Source of the DNA: BM520 sp964474455
GTDB lineage: Bacteria > Bacteroidota > Bacteroidia > Bacteroidales > BM520
Assembly: GCA_964474455.1 (NCBI GenBank)
Contig: CAYYSU010000009.1
Location: 7,157 to 71,156 of the forward strand
Direction of reading: 5' to 3'
DNA: 64,000 bases
Position numbers and translations under genes: made by a program. Shown piece after piece: positions 61,700 through 64,000 of the stretch. Position 1 is the first letter of the stretch. Each line of letters starts with the position of its first letter. The notes below the pieces were generated by a model. That model was not told the DNA's origin. It saw nothing but the letters and a program-made list of their open reading frames with translations, and searched no databases.

Positions 61700-62353
61700 T
61701 TAACGGGCTTCACGGTTAGTATTGGAATAAAAAACATAGACCTCAGCACTATCGCGCAAAAGATTAATATTTTTTATAATAAAGCGGGTCACAGGAAGAC
61801 CTGTTCTCTCCCGAAGATCTTCCAACATAGTATCATACTGCTCAGGCACAATCATCTCAATACGCTCATAGATAATTGTCATTCGTAGCTCTTTATTAAA
61901 GAAAGGGCTTACCTCAAGATAATATAACAACCCAATAATCGCTGCATTGGCAAACAACAACTCAGCATAACTAATCTTCTTATTCGTCAAAGCGTTGATA
62001 ACAGAAACTCCTATTACCACAAACAGATATGTCATCTCTTTTATGGGTATTGTTTCTGTTCTGTATCTTAGTATTCCAAATATGGCAAAAAGACCCAGTG
62101 CGAAACCAAGCTCAAGTTTAACATTCTCAAGTAAAAAACATAGCAGAAATACTATCATCGAGATAGCAATAAAACTAAATGAGTAACTTTTACCTTTACG
62201 GGAGTTACGATATATTACACGTACGATAAAAAAAACAACGGCAAAATTAAATGCCAGCCGAAACAACAACTCCGTAAAATCGTGAGCATCAAATAGCTCG
62301 ATTTTAAAAAACTTAACCGAAGCAGTGGTAATCAAAGATAACATTGATAGCAT
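61700..62353 (-). CDS. DUF4956 membrane protein
   Basis: A 217-residue protein. An N-terminal membrane helix and three further helices (about 30-150; FAVVFFIVRVIYRN, FSFIAISMIVFLLCFLLENV, LGFALGLFAIFGILRYRT) precede a soluble C-terminal part with MTIIYERIEMIVPEQYDTMLEDLRERTGLPV, a ferredoxin-like fold. The RYRTETIPIKEMTYLFVVIGVSVINAL segment is the core of the DUF4956 family. Genes of this family commonly accompany VTC-domain genes, as here with a 1-nt gap. Its biochemical role is not known. Confidence 0.8.
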   Translation of the reverse strand: MLSMLSLITTASVKFFKIELFDAHDFTELLFRLAFNFAVVFFIVRVIYRNSRKGKSYSFSFIAISMIVFLLCFLLENVKLELGFALGLFAIFGILRYRTETIPIKEMTYLFVVIGVSVINALTNKKISYAELLFANAAIIGLLYYLEVSPFFNKELRMTIIYERIEMIVPEQYDTMLEDLRERTGLPVTRFIIKNINLLRDSAEVYVFYSNTNREAR

Positions 62354-62354
62354 A

Positions 62355-63089
62355 TTAAATACTTTTTTGTTTGTTTACGAAAGATATTGTTTCTTTAAAA
62401 TTATTCCTCTTCAATTTTTCATCGGTAAGAGCTCTACCAATGCAATATTTACTAAAACCTTGCGAGCGCACGTGAAATAGTTTCAGTGCCTTTTTCATCG
62501 GATTATTGTGCGAATGTTGTTCACACTTGACCTCGAATATAGCCAAATCGTCGAGGCTCTCTGTTTTATCATTTGACAAAAATGTTAATCCCGTATCTAT
62601 GGTACATCGTTCAGAGAAATCCGTTCTCACCAATGTGATACGAAAAAAATTGGCCTGCAAAACGGGAAAATATATTGACTGCAAGTCAGAATTAAAGTTC
62701 CTGATAAAAGTGTACTCTTCATCACTAAAAGTTGTCCCTGGCTCTGTTTTTAAACGATGTTTAACTGTATTTCTCTTATTAGTCTTCTCTTTAACTTCAA
62801 AAAAACAATCACCGGAAACCGGATAATAACGTCTGCGAATTTTAAACCTGGAATAGTTCTTATTATGATGTTTTAGATAAAAATCATTCTCCGCATTATC
62901 AAAATATGTTGTTTCATATGGAAGATTTGCAATATCGTTGATTTCCAGGATGAAATAATCCTGAGAAACTTCAGAAAGAATGCTATCCAGGGTCGACCTG
63001 TTACAAAGATACTTTGAATCCTCTCTGCGTTTAAAAACAACTCTACCAGCATCTTCCATAGAGCACGTTTTATAGTTTTTTAAAACCAA
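62355..63089 (-). CDS. VTC domain protein (polyphosphate polymerase-like)
   Basis: A 244-residue cytoplasmic protein of the VTC/CYTH-type triphosphate tunnel fold. Visible tunnel strands are FKRREDSKYLCN, ETTYFDNAENDFYLKHHN, SRFKIRRRYY and CFFEVKEKTNKRNTVKHRL, rich in the Lys, Arg and Glu residues that line the tunnel. DLAIFEVKCEQ near residue 195 and SKYCIGRALTDEKLKR at the end match the family. In yeast Vtc4 the domain polymerises polyphosphate from ATP. It leads the operon. A synthetic role here is inferred from the family. Confidence 0.82.
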   Translation of the reverse strand: MVLKNYKTCSMEDAGRVVFKRREDSKYLCNRSTLDSILSEVSQDYFILEINDIANLPYETTYFDNAENDFYLKHHNKNYSRFKIRRRYYPVSGDCFFEVKEKTNKRNTVKHRLKTEPGTTFSDEEYTFIRNFNSDLQSIYFPVLQANFFRITLVRTDFSERCTIDTGLTFLSNDKTESLDDLAIFEVKCEQHSHNNPMKKALKLFHVRSQGFSKYCIGRALTDEKLKRNNFKETISFVNKQKSI

Positions 63090-63192
63090 TATGCCTTTCT
63101 ATTTGTTTTGAAATGGCAAATTAGTAAATTTCGTTGAGAAACACAGGGTACAGACGAAATTTTGATAAATGATATATAAAAACAAATTTAAC

Positions 63193-63540
63193 CTACATTC
63201 CTTTGTGTATAACTACCTTTTGATTTGATACAGAAGAATTAGTTTTAACTCTTACGATCCATAAACCATCATTTATCCCACTAATATCCAATTCGGTGGT
63301 GCTCTGTGATAGTTTTATGGTTTTAACAACTCTGCCGTTAATATCCATTAGTTCTATTACGGAATTTTCATAATCGATATCACTCTGAAAATCAACATTT
63401 AGAATTGTAGTAGCGGGATTAGGATAAACAATGAAATATATCTGTTGAGCTAAGCATTCATTTATATTGGTTATTGTGTCAGAAATACCAAGGACCCAAT
63501 GGTCTTGTTGTGAACTGGGAATGTAATTCGAGGGAGTATC
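63193..63540 (-). pseudogene. C-terminal remnant of a T9SS cargo protein gene, cut by an IS256-type element
   Basis: On the minus strand the reading frame is open from 63540 to the stop at 63193-63195 (115 codons). It ends in a type A sorting domain: FIVYPNPATTILNVDF, VIELMDINGRVVKTI, DISGINDGLWIVRV. Directly upstream the frame meets a TAG at 63541-63543, exactly where the IS-like end begins. So the N-terminal part has been separated from its sorting tail by the insertion. What the protein did cannot be told from this fragment. Confidence 0.7.
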
Positions 63541-63756
63541 CTAAAAAGTGTGTAAGTAAAAAGTTATCCTGATTTATTTTGAGCCTTTAAACAGCTCAAA
63601 ATATGTATCGGAGATAACTTTGATTAACTTAGTACACACTTATGAAAAAAGAAGATCTTTTAAACAGCGAATTTTTGAAGCAGTTTACCTCTGGTGAAGA
63701 GTTAAATGATTTTCTTCACCAGCTTCAAAAGCGAGGAGTAGAATAACTTCTTGAAG
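63541..63756 (+). mobile_element. Left-end remnant of an IS256-family element
   Basis: This piece starts at the break in the T9SS remnant. It contains a terminal AAGTGTGTA (63546-63554) whose complement TACACACTT is at 63633-63641, and the first codons of a transposase (see 63642). Homology fades around 63756. No right end or full transposase is present, so the element is a truncated copy. Confidence 0.6.
63642..63746 (+). pseudogene. IS256-type transposase, N-terminal fragment
   Basis: An ATG opens a 34-codon frame reading MKKEDLLNSEFLKQFTSGEE and continuing LNDFLHQLQKRGVE, the usual N-terminus of IS256-family transposases, where the next residues would be (K/Q)MLEGELDAHL. Here a TAA follows Glu, then LLED, and the similarity is lost. 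The DDE catalytic domain is missing, so the gene is dead. Confidence 0.65.
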
Positions 63757-64000
63757 ATTTATTTTCCAATCTTAGGCCTTCCTCTTTAGAATACACTGAA
63801 AGCTCACCATTTGTTAAAGTCCTAGTCACGTTCTTTACTTCAACCGTATCCAACACCCCCATATTACTTTGATATACCCAAAAGGTTCCTTCGCCAAAAA
63901 GAACAATTAAGCGTTCGGACTGTGCGTAGCACAAAGTCTGAACGAGGTGTTGAACTAACCTATGGGGATTGATGTGAGTTTTTGTGAGATTGGCGGATGG
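63747..64000. other. Right-edge region without a recognisable gene
   Basis: A minus-strand frame is open from the window edge to a stop at 63725, but its sequence (for example LIVLFGEGTFWVYQ, TRTLTNGELSVYS) matches no family I know and runs through both the palindrome at 63912 and the IS remnant. It is probably not a normal gene. Confidence 0.4.
63912..63944. repeat. 33-nt imperfect palindrome (REP-like)
   Basis: CGTTCGGACT (63912-63921) and AGTCTGAACG (63935-63944) are complementary except for one pair, with an inner GTGC/GCAC. It looks like a dispersed palindromic repeat. No second copy was seen in this window. Confidence 0.5.

Noticed and set aside
63725..64000. Minus-strand open frame to the right edge as a real gene
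   Set aside because: It runs through the IS remnant and a palindromic repeat and has no recognisable domain.
1..64000. CRISPR arrays, tRNA or rRNA genes, prophage
   Set aside because: No regularly spaced repeats, no cloverleaf or rRNA-like stretches and no phage genes were seen in the intergenic regions.

Overview
The window comes from a member of the Bacteroidota, most likely an anaerobic, fermentative Bacteroidales-type organism. The signs are secreted proteins with type IX secretion (T9SS) C-terminal sorting domains, a TonB receptor paired with a DUF4249 lipoprotein, a fused SecDF, a lone short primary sigma factor, PD40/OmpA proteins, promoters of the Bacteroidota form TTTG-N19..21-TAnnTTTG, few Shine-Dalgarno sequences, and a complete electron-bifurcating [FeFe]-hydrogenase operon. 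Base composition looks even, with no obvious prophage, CRISPR array, rRNA or tRNA. The only mobile-element trace is an IS256-type remnant at the right edge.

Layout. 1-10.9 kb: 5' part of pyrG, a secreted C10 cysteine protease, a lipoprotein, the primary sigma factor, an HtrA protease, dapF, a GNAT acetyltransferase, mltG, a phosphohexomutase and a small STAS-like protein. 10.9-24.1 kb: gcvP, a TonB receptor with its DUF4249 partner, an alpha/beta-hydrolase-fold lipoprotein that lacks the nucleophile serine, a ligand-binding sensor kinase, a Na/Pi cotransporter and two envelope proteins. 24.2-33.6 kb: lpdA, rfbC, uvrA, a small retropepsin-like protein, then a secreted M14 carboxypeptidase and an FG-GAP T9SS cargo protein on the minus strand. 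33.7-44.5 kb: secDF, tatA, an OmpA/TPR/PD40 protein ending in a degenerate retropepsin domain, purM, prfA, pyrF and a malic enzyme. 44.5-52 kb: argS, pyrB-pyrI, an exosortase-type membrane protease with a partner membrane protein, a fucose-isomerase-like protein, an SDR and yaaA.

52.1-60.9 kb is the most remarkable part. A six-gene regulatory cassette (DRTGG protein, anti-sigma-type ATPase, [FeFe]-hydrogenase-like sensor, second DRTGG protein, PHP phosphoesterase, ATPase) is followed by a 416-bp control region and then a hydrogenase operon (cysteine-free ferredoxin-like protein, hydB, hydA, hydC). The control region carries two adjacent Rex/Crp-like operators, a near-consensus promoter, a predicted structured RNA of about 115 nt ending in a U-tract, and a second promoter-like box. 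A third Rex-like box lies before the regulatory cassette. I read the whole as one redox- or H2-responsive unit that reoxidises NADH and ferredoxin by making H2.

61-63.1 kb holds a minus-strand VTC / DUF4956 / DUF2490 operon (probable polyphosphate polymerase module). The last kilobase holds the C-terminal stub of a T9SS cargo gene, cut by the left end of an IS256-type element, and a dispersed-type palindrome.
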